A program made the position numbers and the translations under genes. A stretch of 64,000 nt of DNA from Oreohelix idahoensis. Lineage: Eukaryota; Mollusca; Gastropoda; Stylommatophora; Oreohelicidae. The notes beneath the pieces were generated by a model, which was not told the DNA's origin, did not search any database, and worked only from the letters and a program-made list of their open reading frames with translations. Location: positions 124,001 through 188,000 of the forward strand of contig JAMPIV010004902.1 in assembly GCA_024509875.1 (NCBI GenBank), given 5' to 3'. Positions 46,890-58,838 of the stretch are shown here, piece by piece. The stretch's first letter is position 1, and the number at the start of each line of letters is the position of its first letter.

Positions 46890-47095
46890 TAGAAATAATA
46901 GGACTACTGAACCCTCAGGCATGTCGCGAAGAGTTTATGAATGGGGCTGGCAACCTCATCATGTAAAACAAGTTGCTACAGAAACCACCACTACATAAGG
47001 ATATGAATGCTTTGACGCAGGCTTTCTGCAATTAGACCAGCTGCAGAAATAGCCCCCAAGCTACATAAGGAGCAAAAACTGAAATGGTGATCATT
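46890..47095 (+). repeat. SINE-V copy
   Basis: GGGGCTGGCAACCTCATCAT, GCTACAGAAACCACCACTAC, GACGCAGGCTTTCTGCAATT and ATAAGGAGCAAAAACTGAAA, then ATGGTGATC. Confidence 0.7.
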
Positions 47096-47096
47096 T

Positions 47097-47396
47097 ATGT
47101 CTTTATCATTCATCACTAGGCAGAAATATGTCTCCGACTATATAAGGAAAAGACGATGGTCATATATCGGTCATGTCCTACGAATGCAAAACAACAGAAT
47201 ACCACTACAGGCGCTCACTTGGGTTCCTGAGGGTAAGAGGAAAAAAGGAAGACCAAAAGAAACACTCAGAAGAACAATAATAAGAGAAGGAAGAACGTTG
47301 GGCCTAAATAATGTGCAAGAGCTAAGAGGAGTGGCGTCACAACGAACAACCTGGAGAGCACTGGTTTCTGCCTTATGCGCCGTGTTTGGTGCTTAA
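47097..47396 (+). pseudogene. LINE-D C-terminal fragment
   Basis: VSDYIRKRRWSYIGHVLRMQ, then LTWVPEGKRKKGRPKETLRR and GVASQRTTWRALVSALCA. Same C-terminal module as LINE-A, -B and -C but a distinct sequence, so a fourth LINE lineage. ATTATTATTACT after the stop may be its tail. Confidence 0.7.
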
Positions 47397-48861
47397 AGAA
47401 TTTATTATTATTACTAGTATTGTTACTCGAACCTCCACACTGTAGGCCTACATTCACTGAAACACCCATAAAGCACATGATGATGGTGGTAAAATAAGTG
47501 ACCAGTGCCGTTAATGATCATCCACAGTTTCCTTAAATGTGCGAAATGCTGTGACGTAAAGCAGCTATAGGATGGGTTAGAGTCCAGAGATTAGCCTATA
47601 AAACCACTAGGCCTATTTATTTTTCCTATCATATGCACCCGAATTCACCATCAACAGCAGATAGCAAATATAAATAACCGTATTAACATGAATATAATAA
47701 CATGACTCTGGTGACGATTCAGTAATAACAATATTACAAACTATGTGTGCAAGCGGGAACCTGATAACTTTTCAGACTAAATACGTGATTTTTTTCTAGG
47801 TGATCTACGCCTACAGAAGTAAATTCAGCGTACCGACTCGTGATTCCGGAAGTCAACCACTATAATCATAGAGTAGCAACCGAACACCTGTCAGTTAGGG
47901 TCTGGCCAAAGAGAAGGGCTTCAACATAAGGTATTGCAAAGCCTCACATGCACAGTGCTAAAGCATATCCATAATGCGTCACGACGAAACACAATACATT
48001 TGGCAGTTTGCATGCCTAGTTCACTGAGATGACCTCATTCAACTTTCACTTTCTGTGATAGCAGAAGATGGCGGCCGAAAACTGAGAGATAACTCTAGTC
48101 AGTGCAAAAGACCGGCAACCGAATGGTAAAGCATATCAAGATATGATATGAAGGGTTTTGTAAATACTTCCTTCATGATAGCCCTTACAAACACACTGAC
48201 GATAAAAGCCTAGCGTCAGAGATAAAGATACAGCATTGTTTCTTAGACAATTTTATCATTACTGAGTCATGTACGCACAAAAAGCAGCCTCAGTAAATAT
48301 CACAGTGGGTATAATTACAGTAATGAATATTCAAGCAATAAGAAACTTCTTAGACTGCAGCTGGGAATGGACTATTTTAGAACATAAGAACCTGTGGCCG
48401 TGTGTGTTGATAGGTTGGTATAAATGTGTCGTATAAGTGGTTCGATCACTGCCCTAAACAAGGATAGTTGCAGAAGGTGACGATAAATACTTGGATGAAA
48501 ACCTAGTTGACCACAACAACTAGACAGTACAGATGGTTGATGATTTCTTTAACTATTTGATAATAAACCTCACGCTGACAGCGGTGAAACTCAAATCCAA
48601 AAGTTTATTTACAGATTTATATTCATCTGATTTGCATGTGACACATCTCTCCTTGCATTCCGTCTACGTCGCTATTCATCTAATCTGTACTCAAACATTG
48701 GCTGTCTCTAACTTCAATTCTGTCTTGATTTATTTTTATTGGGAATACTGTTGTAGCGTATCTTGGATATAAGACTGGCCTAAAGCGCCAGGGGTGAAAA
48801 TTTCCGCCACTGTCTATGCTTCCCTACTTCTCCATATGAGCAGTCTATCCAACTGCACTTC

Positions 48862-48986
48862 ACTTTAGTAGCTGTCTATCATACTGTACTTCGGTACGGT
48901 ACTAGTAGCTGTCTATCATATTTCACTTCACTGCTACTGGTTGTCTATCATACCGTACTTCATTACTATTAGCTGTCTATCATACT
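48862..48986. repeat. imperfect ~45-bp tandem repeat, split by LINE-B copy 3
   Basis: TAGCTGTCTATCATACTGTA and variants recur ~4 times here and once more after the LINE at 49861-49905. Confidence 0.75.
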
Positions 48987-49860
48987 TCTTCTTCTTCGAT
49001 CCTTAACCACCGACCGTCAAAGCAGTCAGTGGCCATCACGCCTAGTGGCGTCTTGTAGGGCAACAACAAATTGATTCCACTTTGCACGGTCGGTGGCCAT
49101 CCTTCGTACAGTGCCCCAACTCTGGTTCATTCTTTGCATCTCAGCCTCCACAGTCCTCCGCCAAGTTGTTTTTGGTCGGCCTCTCTTTCGCTTTCCTTCA
49201 GGGGTCCAAAGCATAGCTGTTCTTGTGATGACATCGGGGTCTCTTCTGAGGACATGACCAACCCAGCTCCAGCGTCTGCCAGCTATGATGGTATGCATGT
49301 CCTCTTGCTTGCTACGAGTAAGCAGATCTTGGTTGGTGATGGTATTCGGCCAAAAGATTCGATGAATTATTCTTAGGCATGTTGTGTGAAAAGAGGACAA
49401 TTTTGACATTTCCTTCTCTGTGACTCTCCAGCATTCCGCACCATAGAGAAGCACAGAAAGCACGCAACTCTGGTATAATCTTAATTTTGTGCTTGTGCTG
49501 TATTGGGAGGACTTCCAGATGTTATTTAGGCTAAAGAAGGCTGTTCTTGCCTTATTCATTCTGATGTTGATGTCTTTGCCTGCCCCACCGTCTGATGTTA
49601 CTATGCTTCCTAGGTATGTGAAGGTATCTGTCTGTACCAGTTGCTGATTCCTTACTGATATGGGCTCAGGGTTGCTCACATTGAGCGTCATGACCTCAGA
49701 CTTCTTTAAATTGATGTTCAAGCCCACCTGCTGGCTAAATTTATTAAGTCTATCCGTTTTTTCCTGGATGTGTTGATGTGAATGTGCCAGCAGTGCAATG
49801 TCATCTGCATATTCCAGATCTTCCAATGTTGAAAATGTAGTCCATCTTATTCCTCTTGGA
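48987..49860 (-). mobile_element. LINE-B copy 3 (3' ~870 bp)
   Basis: It is flanked by CTGTCTATCATACT (48973-48986 and 49861-49874), though this word also belongs to the local tandem repeat. The 3' end on the minus strand is GGATCGAAGAAGAAG. Confidence 0.85.
49026..49860 (-). pseudogene. LINE-B RT C-terminal half, single open frame
   Basis: Open without breaks from the truncation point: SPRGIRWTTFSTLEDLEYAD (catalytic YADD), NLKKSEVMTLNVS, TYLGSIVTSDGGAGKDINI, LLYGAECWRVTEKEMSKL, RRWSWVGHVLRRDPDVI, KRKRGRPKTTWRR and the end ATRRDGH. Best reference for the LINE-B C-terminus. Lacks the first RT Asp and everything before it, so inactive. Confidence 0.85.
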
Positions 49861-50544
49861 CTGTCTATCATACTGTACTTCATTACTAGTAGCTGTTCTT
49901 GATGAGAAAATACCAAGACTTGCTTGAATTGAATATTTAGCCAGAAAACGGCTTATTTTTAAGAATCTTGCCTCCGGATACTTCGTCTCCTGTAAGCGTT
50001 ATGGCAGAGCTTCGATTTGACCAGATATGTCAAATCGCTAGTGCGTCCCCTCTAACGCTAGGAGCTGATTGAAGCGTAAAGGAATATATAACTACGTAAA
50101 GAATATGGACGGTCAATTCGACAGAACCATGTATACTACCAAGCCGTTAACCTTGCCGTCGTAACGGCGAGTGCTGTCAATCAACGTCCATGTTGATTAT
50201 TATATATGCCAATGTATATACTGTCAGAACCATATCGATGAACTGTACTTGCACATGATGTCAACGTCTTTGCTGTAATAAATCGTATCGTCATTCACGT
50301 CCAACAATGGGTCCAGTATGCCTTACTTACCAATTGGTCAGTCTTATGACCCAATCGTTACCGTTACGTTTGTCTTGTCATCATAACCATACGCCAAAGC
50401 TAAACGGCCCACATCAAATTCGCGTTATAAAGAAATACGTCGGCCACATGTTGTAAGCCTGACAGCCCTGACAACATTAGTGTCAGAGACAGACCACTAA
50501 AGAAAATACAGCGGTAACACAGTACAACTACTAATGGAAGAAAG

Positions 50545-50650
50545 AAAGGGATGTGGACAACAGATTCGACACAATCCACCAGCTTCATAGACACCAGCAG
50601 ATCATCCATTTCCGCCTAAGAACTGGCCTCTTTAGATTACTAGATCCCCT
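50545..50650 (+). pseudogene. LINE-E fragment
   Basis: RFDTIHQLHRHQQIIHFRLR then TGLFRLLDPLN is the degenerate counterpart of RYQVIIFRTRTGHCRLRYY at 23.3 kb. Confidence 0.5.
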
Positions 50651-50659
50651 CAATTGCCA

Positions 50660-50802
50660 CAGGATCATCATTATAACCCTCCACTCCCAGAGGAGCATAG
50701 GCCTTCAACAAACACATGCCAAGTCCTCCTGTCACGTGCCATCATCTCAAGTTCTTTCCATGTTCTCCTCATCATTTTCACCTCTGTTTCCAGCTCTCTT
50801 CT
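50660..50802 (-). pseudogene. LINE-C 3' end fragment at the border of element C
   Basis: Minus strand: RRELETEVKMMRRTWKELEM, then ARDRRTWHVFVEGLCSS. Element C's 5' LTR begins directly against it, so it was the target of that insertion. Confidence 0.65.
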
Positions 50803-51067
50803 TGTGCCAGACAACTCATCCGTCCCTGAATCTGTTAGATGATGGTAGAACCCTCTCATAACATCGGTACCCCTGAAGCGTTGGATGATATAGTACGACT
50901 TTCGTAGCGACCCCTTGGATAACATCAGTGCCCCCGAATATTGTAACCTTTCGTCAAAACGGGATTTTTCTTTTCACCTGGACTCATTAGCTATGCAACC
51001 GTTCCACACGTTTGCTGATTAATATGTGGACAGTTTACCTATCGTTCATTCTGGTCATCGCATTGAT

Positions 51068-51379
51068 TTAAGGAGAGATTAAATCACGCCCATGGACATC
51101 TCTTGAGCAATCATATGCAGTATTTTCATTAACTTGCCCAGAGGGGGCGGCGCCAGAATCAAACAGATAGTAGCGACCACGATCAAAGACACTGGGGGAG
51201 ATCTCGGGAAGGACTGGCGGCATGCTATCAAAGACAGTAGTGGTCCCTGAAACGAGCGACGCAAGTTCCTGCCGGTATTTCGCATCTCCGTGCCAAACGC
51301 AGAAACGATCGCAGTGAAAGCGAACATGAAAAGCCGGAACGGACGCAGCGAACGAAGATACGAAGACCAGGGGCGGCAT
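51068..51379 (-). other. antisense open frame in LTR-C (103 codons)
   Basis: Starts MPPLVFVSSFAASVPAFH and is preserved at 59107-59418 with one clear amino-acid change (DSGAA to DSVAA). The two copies are LTRs of one element, so preservation may be only recent common origin. No family recognised. Confidence 0.3.
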
Positions 51380-51914
51380 CTCTCTTTGGTCTGGCGGTCA
51401 GATCCCCAAAAAGTGTCCTGAGATCTAAAAAGGTGTCAATTTTCTCATGTCCCACTTATCTTACAATTAAGTTAGATATATACAGACCACGTAGAAATAC
51501 ACTTTATCACTCGTTAGCCAGACCTTTACAGAAGCACTAGCTATATTTGAAATCCTGCTAGATTATCCCCTGGATCTTATATATATTTGCAGTGAATTCT
51601 ATTTCTGTGCAAAACGGTAATATATATTGTGTAAAGTGATCAGTGGTCTAGTTCATTCATTCTATTTCACTGGATTTTGTGTTAATTTAAATCTATTAAA
51701 TTAAACCATCTCAATAGTTCCAGTTGTAAATGTAATGATATATCTGCTATATTATTTCCAAAAAAGATAATAGAGGCTTAAATGCTGTAATTAACTTTTA
51801 AAGTCGCGAAGGAATTTATAATTAATAAATTTAGTTAAGTCCTATATTTATAGATGTGTGTTTTAACCATTAGAACTCGCGCAGTGTTTATTAAATACAT
51901 AATTAAATACGTGA

Positions 51915-52053
<139 letters not shown>

Positions 52054-53560
52054 TAACGGGAAATTCATCGCGCTTTAGAATGTTATTTGATTTTTCGGTA
52101 TATTACATGTCTTTTTTTCTTTCATACAGAGTGATCGTAACCTTGCGATCCCAGCAATAAAGAAATCATCTTAAAAACTTCCAGACATATTGATGAAACA
52201 TTTTTAAATTTAATCTTGTGGCGGTTCAATGTGACCTAGCTATCATACTTACATGAAAGAAAGCCTACCCAAGACTATTTAAAGAACAATCATCATATTA
52301 TAATTACAAATCTGTAAGATAAACTGGAAGTTGAACCGTGCCAGTAGCGATACTTGATTTACTGCCCTACTGTGAGAGAGTACATATTTTCCTGAACTGT
52401 GACGACTTAAGTTTTTCCTTAATAAACTTACCGGTCAGTTACTACCATCACGCATTGAAGGAATTTTACCATAGCGGAAGATTAAAGAGACCACTTCATT
52501 TCACCCCTGTGTCGAACTGTGTCAGTGCCATCCCATAGACTCTTTTATATAATAAAACACAATAACTCTTAGGCTTCAAGTCCGGCGATAAGTGAGAATA
52601 GTTGCTATCAGCAAACCTCGCAACATCTGGGGCGGGACATGGAAGTACCAGACCTTTTCATGTGTCAAGAGTGTAATTGCTGTTTATATAATTCTATTGG
52701 AGAGTCTGATGCTGTAATCGGTAAGTGTGTGAATATATGAGTGTGGATCCTCACGCGCGTGTATGAATGACAGGAAATTTAATCTTTTTTGTAACCATTT
52801 TGTTAACTTGCTTACCTGGTAATATAATTTTCTGTATACCCTGCATTGTTCCTTTAAGTGGGATAGTTGATAATTTGTTAACTCTGTTTAAAACCCCCTC
52901 CTTTTCATTTGCTTAGTAAAGGGAAGAACAATTGGGAAGAACAGGATTCTTTCTACCACCCATACCTAATTTTGAAACACCTCTTTCAGAGTAATTAACT
53001 TCACGGTTAGGTTAACGTACCTATGTTCCTGATAACTATCTATCTTTGGACTGGGTTTATCTTTGTCTAATAAGCTGGACGGGCTTAGTCGATACCAATC
53101 TTCTTCACCCCCTCCCAACCTTGTTATTTGCATTTTTCTGTACTTATGATAATTTTTGCTGTAAACACATGATTATTGTAGTGATTGTGTTTTTTTAACT
53201 TTAATAAACAACATAAACTTAATCGTTACTGTGTTGGAATACCCAAAGCCCACAATTTCACCTATTTGTTTAAGATAGTTTGTATCCACGTCGTCTGTGT
53301 GATTGAAGCACCAAATCGGTGTGAGCGCAGATGTGTGTCTGGAAACTGGCAAATAATTGTTTGACCAGGTGAGCCTGAAGAATAGATTGAGAGAAACGAT
53401 TTGTCGTAAATAAGTCTGTATTTACTCTCCTCCAGCACTCTTTGAAGCAACTATTTACTCTCTACATTTCTATCACTGAGCTTTTCACCATTCTTCTACA
53501 CTCTAAACCGGAGTACTATTTCTAAGACTTTCTCTCAAAATAAATTTACGACAATATTTG

Positions 53561-53578
53561 TGGGCTGGTCCTGGGATC
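53561..53578 (+). other. candidate primer-binding site of element C
   Basis: TGGGCTGGTCCTGGGATC lies 7 bases after the inferred LTR end. It is laid out like the element B site (both continue into TTGA). The tRNA was not identified. Confidence 0.45.
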
Positions 53579-54326
53579 TTGAGCTACAATTGAGGCAATC
53601 GCATAGCCGGGATAAAGATATTTTGAGTCTGATCTAAGTCTGGGTCTAACTAGATAGAGTGTGAGTGATCTGTCTTTGTGATTTAGGGAAATAAATAAAT
53701 AATTAATTACACCCCTAGACAACGCCTTTTAGAATTTGGGTCGTCCACACAGCATATTTACAGGTTGTTTTCTTTCCACAGCAGTAGAAAGTACGGATAA
53801 TCATAAATTCGGTTAGCTAAATTATCCTCTGGCGGAGACAATTAAATTTTTTTCTTTATAAGATTTGCTGGGATTGCGTGATTGGTTTTACAGTTACTAA
53901 AGGTTTTTTTGAAGTTAAAAAGAGTTGAGCTTAGCTAAAGACGCCTTGTTCTGACTTTTTAAGTCTAGTTAACATCGTCTCTTCTCATAAATTGACTTCA
54001 GGGGCGAGTTTTGTGACGGAGAATTAAACATTTTAGGGAAAAAAATTATTTTTTTCCTTTTAAATTGTTTTAATATAAATTTTTCTCTACTGTTAGTAAA
54101 AGTAGATTCTTTTCTAGTGTAACTTACCATTTTAGTGGCATTAGTCACTTGCGTTTAGAGCCTTAATTGCCAAATAATAGCAGCGATAAGTTTGCACATT
54201 TCAAATAGGAGGTAACACAAGTAAATTTATACTTTGTGTCTTTTTTTCTCGTAGCGGCTTTGAGTTTTTTTCCCTTCTTGTTCCTTCGTACTATTCTCTA
54301 GTCATTCTACATCTTATTCTTTGACA

Positions 54327-55424
54327 ATGGCAGAGAGGATAAAGATGAGATCCATCCTGAGGCTGGAAGCGAAAGAGGTAAGACTAGACGCAGAAGCTGC
54401 GAACCGGTTTGTCAACCAGGAACTGGAAATATATGACGCGGAGCAACAAAGAGCAGAAGCAGAAAGGAAGGAAGAGAAAGAGAGAGCAGAGAGGAGAGAA
54501 GCACAGGAGAGGGCAGATAGGAAAGAAGCGGAAGATCGTCTATTGGAGCACAAGAAAATTGAGGCAGAGTTGGAAGCCCGCAGGGAAAGAGAGAAGGAGA
54601 GACAACGTGAGGAGAGAGACAAGGAAAGACAGCACGAACTGGCGCTTAAGGCTCTAGAGAGTCGGGGCGCCTCTACTTCGAATAACGGAGAGCCGTCTTC
54701 GCCCCAGTCTCAGTCAATGGACCTCTCTAGCACTCAATCTGCCCAATTAACTGCGATGTCTTTTGCTTTAGAGTCTTTTCCTAGTCCCAATGAGAAAATT
54801 GACAGCTTTCTAGAAAAATTCGAGAGGCTCGCCAATCTGTATGGGTTAGAGAGTTCCCGCTGGGCACTTAAACTCTCAACGTCATTAAAAAGCACTGCTT
54901 ATGACGTGTACACAAAGCTGGGAACCAACCAACATGATTACGACATGCTGAAAAAGGCCTTTCTAGAGCGGTTTGAGATGACCGCCCGAAAATTTCTGCA
55001 AATGTTCAGAAACAGCCGAAAAGAGAGCACGGAAACATTCCCACAGTTCTCTTCACGTCTCACGGGCTATTTGACAAAGTGCATTGAATTATCTGACCTA
55101 CCGCTTACATATGGGGGACTACTTGAACTTGTTCTTGTGGAACAGATAAAGTCAACTTTGTCAAACGAAACCCGTATATTTTTGGCTGAACAGGGCGCAG
55201 TCAGGCTTGAGGACATACTCAATAAGGCAGAACGCTATACCAATGCAATGGCCGAACTTCCCAGCACTAAACGTAAACCCACAGATGAGCCATCTCGTAA
55301 ACAAAATCTAGAGCAGTCATCCTATTCCTCTAATTCCTCTCAGAATTATAACCAACGAGAAAATAATACCCAGAGACCTCCCCAGGAAAAATCGAAATTC
55401 TACAAAACCCGATACCCCCCCTAA
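54327..55424 (+). CDS. element C Gag
   Basis: ATG at 54327. The N-terminal ~115 residues are a highly charged coiled-coil (ERKEEKERAERREAQERADR). The capsid-like region (~145-300) has LYGLESSRWALKLSTSLKST, YDMLKKAFLERFE and FLAEQGAVRLEDIL, matching element B Gag. The C-terminal tail is Asn/Gln/Arg-rich. No zinc knuckle is present before the stop, unlike element B. The frame ends TAC-CCC-CCC-TAA at 55413-55424; pol continues in the +1 frame from the next base. Gag would form the particle (family knowledge). Confidence 0.85.
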   Translation: MAERIKMRSILRLEAKEVRLDAEAANRFVNQELEIYDAEQQRAEAERKEEKERAERREAQERADRKEAEDRLLEHKKIEAELEARREREKERQREERDKERQHELALKALESRGASTSNNGEPSSPQSQSMDLSSTQSAQLTAMSFALESFPSPNEKIDSFLEKFERLANLYGLESSRWALKLSTSLKSTAYDVYTKLGTNQHDYDMLKKAFLERFEMTARKFLQMFRNSRKESTETFPQFSSRLTGYLTKCIELSDLPLTYGGLLELVLVEQIKSTLSNETRIFLAEQGAVRLEDILNKAERYTNAMAELPSTKRKPTDEPSRKQNLEQSSYSSNSSQNYNQRENNTQRPPQEKSKFYKTRYPP

Positions 55425-56268
55425 CAACAATTCTGATCAACCCACCAAGCCTACGTGGCAGCGCGGCCACCAAGGTCAAGGAAAAGGGAAGACCCGTACA
55501 CCAGGAACGTCTGATCAGGGCAAACAAACCGGTCCAAACCGCATCGGATGTTTGCATACAGCCTCGAAAGGTAGAGTCAATGTCAGTGATTCTCAACCTG
55601 AGGGGGACCGACCCTCAACTCGAGGAACTGTAATTTTGAATGGTACCTCAACTACTTGTCTCTTTGACACTGGACTAAGCTTTAGTTGTATTGTCGCTAG
55701 GCACCTAGTCAAACCCGGTCAGGAGACAGAGGAAACCGTCAAACTTAGTGGAGTTTTCAGGAGTGATGCACCCAGGACGCTTCCTATCGCACTGGTAGAA
55801 AAACACTCTGACTTTGTCAGAGGGGTTATTAAAGCGGCCATTATGGATGATCCTATCTACCCAGTTATCCTGGGATGTAGATATGTGTTTATTGGAAGAC
55901 CAAAGGAGCCGATTGTGGCAGCGGTAACCACAAGAGGGCAAGCCAAGAAGGAGAGGGAGCCTGCGCCAAATTTGTTGCCGAATGAACTGAAGGAGGCGCA
56001 ACAAAAGGACCCTACTCTGGAGCCCTGCTTTAGAAAACTGCCCATGGCTAAGGACCCCAGACACAACGGAGACATCTTTTCTAAGGATGGCGTATTGTAT
56101 CGTAGAACGGGCAACCCGGACACGGAGAATAACCAGCTCCTAGTACCGACGCAGTACAGAAGCCAGATCTTAGAAATGGGGCACTCTCTTCCCTTTAGCG
56201 GACATATGGGACAAAACGCCACTATTCAGCGAATAAAAAACCACTATTGGTGGCCAGATGAACTCTGA
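55425..56268 (+). pseudogene. element C protease + integrase zinc-binding domain
   Basis: It reads in the +1 frame relative to gag, open from 55425. Protease: TTCLFDTGLSFSCIVARHLV, catalytic DTG at 55666-55674, then IYPVILGCRYVFIGRP. Next a linker (LEPCFRKLPMAKDPRHNGD) and the start of the integrase H2C2 finger (HSLPFSGHMGQNATIQRIKN, HYWWP). The frame stops at 56268, where a one-base shift near 56250-56257 moves the Cys pair (SCAQCQ) to the next frame. No protease residue is obviously lost. Confidence 0.8.
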
Positions 56269-57080
56269 CATTATCAGGTATGTGAAATCCTGCGCCCAGT
56301 GCCAACGGGTAGCACCAAAGCACTTGACACCCCCAGTACCTATGGGGCAAATGCCAATAGTGGGTACTCCATTTGAACGGGTTGCTGTCGACATCATTGG
56401 ACCCCTGGAAAGGACCAAAAGAAAGAGCAGGTTCATCCTGACTTTAGTCGACACTTGCACAATGTGGGCCGAAGCTATACCGCTAACATGCACAGATTCC
56501 AAGCATGTCGCAGAAGCCCTCGTGCAAATTTTTACACGGTTGGGATTCCCTCAACAAGTTTTGACGGACAATGGATCCCAATTCCGTAGCCTGTTAAGGG
56601 AGGAGATCTTTAAGATCTTGAGGGCCAAACATATCCACACAAGTCCCTACCATCCGGCCGGAAATGGGCTCGTGGAACGTTTTAACGGCACCCTCACCAC
56701 CATGTTACGTAAGCTGGGTCAGGAGAAACCGGAAGACTGGGACCTATATATATCGGCTGCCTTATTCGCCTACCGAGAGGTACCCTAAGCGTCTACGGGA
56801 TTCGCGCCAGCTACACTTTTATTTGGCAGACCTATTAAGGGGCCACTAGAAGCCTTACTTCGGTCCCTGACAGACCAAAAGGCTGACGAGACAGTCGTCT
56901 CTGCAAGCAAGTATGTATCTGAGCTCAAGGAAAGGCTAAAGCTAGGATGGGATCTAGCTACTACCAACCTTAAGAAAGCCCGCGCTAAACATGCTAAAAG
57001 ATACAACAAAGCTGCAAAAGAGAGAGAACTACAACCAGGGGAGAAAATGTTGTTGCTACTTCCAACCGGAAGCAATAAAC
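56258..57080 (+). pseudogene. element C integrase core and C-terminal module
   Basis: It begins with the end of the zinc finger (SCAQCQRVAPKHL). The rve core has Asp 56390 (VAVDIIGPL), Asp 56567 (LTDNGSQF) and Glu 56675 (NGLVERFNGT), exactly D, D-35-E. An in-frame TAA at 56786-56788 follows REVP; the same frame then stays open through FAPATLLFGRPIKGP, ARAKHAKRYNKAAKEREL and the GPF/Y-type IGWQGPFTVLKK into RT. The stop could have arisen by one C-to-T change. Integrase would join element cDNA to host DNA (family knowledge). Confidence 0.85.
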
Positions 57081-58807
57081 TTCGCATCGGATGGCAAGGA
57101 CCCTTTACCGTCCTTAAAAAGATCTCACGTACTAATTACAAGATCTCGATAAAAGGAAAGGAGAAGGTCTTCCACGTAAATCTCCTTAAGAAATATTTGG
57201 AGAGACCAGTGCCATCCTCCGAGCATCTCCTGGCTGTCGCCATAGCAATGGAAGACGAGGAAGATGATGATGGTTGCATGGAGTATCCATTGCAACCCAC
57301 AGAATCATTTAAAGATGTCAAGTTCGGCGACAATCTCTCACCAGAACAACAAACAGAAACCAGGGCTCTACTAAAACAGTACAGTGCAGTCTTAACGGAT
57401 GTACCTGGTCGAACAAATCTCATTGAATTTGATATGAAATTAACAAACGAGACCCCTGTTCGAACCAGAGTTTACCCCATCCCGTACGCTAAAGCTGATG
57501 CACTTCGCGGAGAAATAGACAAGCTGCGTCAGGCAGGAATTATCAGTGAGTCTACATCTCCTTACAGTTCCAGTATAGTGCTGTTGCAGAAGCCCAATAA
57601 GGAAGTTCGGCTGTGTATAGATTACTGGCTGCTAAACGCTGTAACGGAATTCCAGCCCGAACCTTTCCAAACTGTTTCTGAGTTGTTCACCAAGCTTAGC
57701 AAGTCAAAGATTTTCTCCAAGATTGACCTTAGTAAAGGTTATTATCAAATACCAGTCAAGGAGGAAATTAAACCTTTGTTAGCTTTCAGCACTAGTGAAG
57801 GACATTACACATTTAATGTGATGCCATTTGGTTTGCATAACGCACCAGGAGTGTTCACCAGGATGATGAGGAAGCTTCTAGAACCTTTGCAAAGTCCCCA
57901 TATCCATAATTTTATGGATGACATATTAATTGCATCGGAAACCTACGAAGAACATATTGCTACGGTTGCTATGCTCCTCAGGAGACTACAGGAAACTGGT
58001 CTCACAGCCAGACCTAGCAAATGTCTCATCGGGTTTGAACAGTTAGACTTCTTGGGGCATACTATTTCCCACGGCTGTAGTTGGCCTGTTCAGAAGAACG
58101 TGGAGAAAATAGTGGCAGCAAAAAGACCCCGAACGAAGAAAGACGTACGTTCCTTCATATCACTATGTGCATACTATCAGAAGTACATCCAGAACTTCAA
58201 CGGACTGACAGCACCTCTGACTGACCTCACTAAGAAAGGACGTCCGGATAAGGTCATGTGGGATCAAAAGTGCGAACACGCATACAGCACTTTGAAAGGA
58301 CAGTTGTCTGCATACCCCATTTTGAGGTTGCCTGACCTTAAGAAACCTTTTGTACTACGGGTCGACGCGTCAGGTCAGGGCATCGGGTCAACACTGCTTC
58401 AAGCCGAGGACAGTGACCTGAACATGCTATTTCCAGTTGCCTATGGCAGTCGGAAATTAAATAAAGCTGACCGGAACTACAGCGTAGTCGAAAGAGAATG
58501 CCTCGCTCTGATTGACGGTATCAGACGCCATCATGAGTTTCTCTATGGTACATCTTTCACAGTGCAAACAGACCACGCTCCGTTAGCATTTCTTGGTGCC
58601 AATAAAGAATTTAACGCAAGGGTCATGCGTTGGGCCCTTCTTTTAAGCGTTTATTCTTTCAAAGTGGAATACATTCCGGGAAGACAGAATGTCGGGGCTG
58701 ATTTCCTGAGTAGAAACTGGACTACGGAGGAAGAAGAGGAAGTTGAAGATACCAATCATCCTAAAGCTACCGATCAGGGCAGCTTCATTGTCATAAATCA
58801 AACATGA
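57047..58807 (+). CDS. element C integrase tail + RT + RNase H
   Basis: It is in the same frame as the integrase and open to 58807. RT: GIISESTSPYSSSIVLLQKP, FSKIDLSKGYYQIP (first Asp), MPFGLHNAPGVFTRMM and catalytic FMDD (residues 289-292 counted from 57047). RNase H: LRVDASGQGIGSTLL, VERECLAL, VQTDHAPLAFL and GADFLSRNW, with all four acidic sites present. One oddity: RT block B reads LCIDYWLLN where element A has LCIDYRKLN, losing a conserved Arg. The acidic C-terminus ends after FIVINQT. No env follows. Confidence 0.9.
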   Translation: MLLLLPTGSNKLRIGWQGPFTVLKKISRTNYKISIKGKEKVFHVNLLKKYLERPVPSSEHLLAVAIAMEDEEDDDGCMEYPLQPTESFKDVKFGDNLSPEQQTETRALLKQYSAVLTDVPGRTNLIEFDMKLTNETPVRTRVYPIPYAKADALRGEIDKLRQAGIISESTSPYSSSIVLLQKPNKEVRLCIDYWLLNAVTEFQPEPFQTVSELFTKLSKSKIFSKIDLSKGYYQIPVKEEIKPLLAFSTSEGHYTFNVMPFGLHNAPGVFTRMMRKLLEPLQSPHIHNFMDDILIASETYEEHIATVAMLLRRLQETGLTARPSKCLIGFEQLDFLGHTISHGCSWPVQKNVEKIVAAKRPRTKKDVRSFISLCAYYQKYIQNFNGLTAPLTDLTKKGRPDKVMWDQKCEHAYSTLKGQLSAYPILRLPDLKKPFVLRVDASGQGIGSTLLQAEDSDLNMLFPVAYGSRKLNKADRNYSVVERECLALIDGIRRHHEFLYGTSFTVQTDHAPLAFLGANKEFNARVMRWALLLSVYSFKVEYIPGRQNVGADFLSRNWTTEEEEEVEDTNHPKATDQGSFIVINQT

Positions 58808-58826
58808 AAACAGGTTTTCATGTCTT

Positions 58827-58838
58827 AAAAGAGGGGAC
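58827..58838 (+). other. polypurine tract of element C
   Basis: AAAAGAGGGGA, three bases before the 3' LTR start at 58842. Same core (AAGAGGGGA) as element B. Confidence 0.75.
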
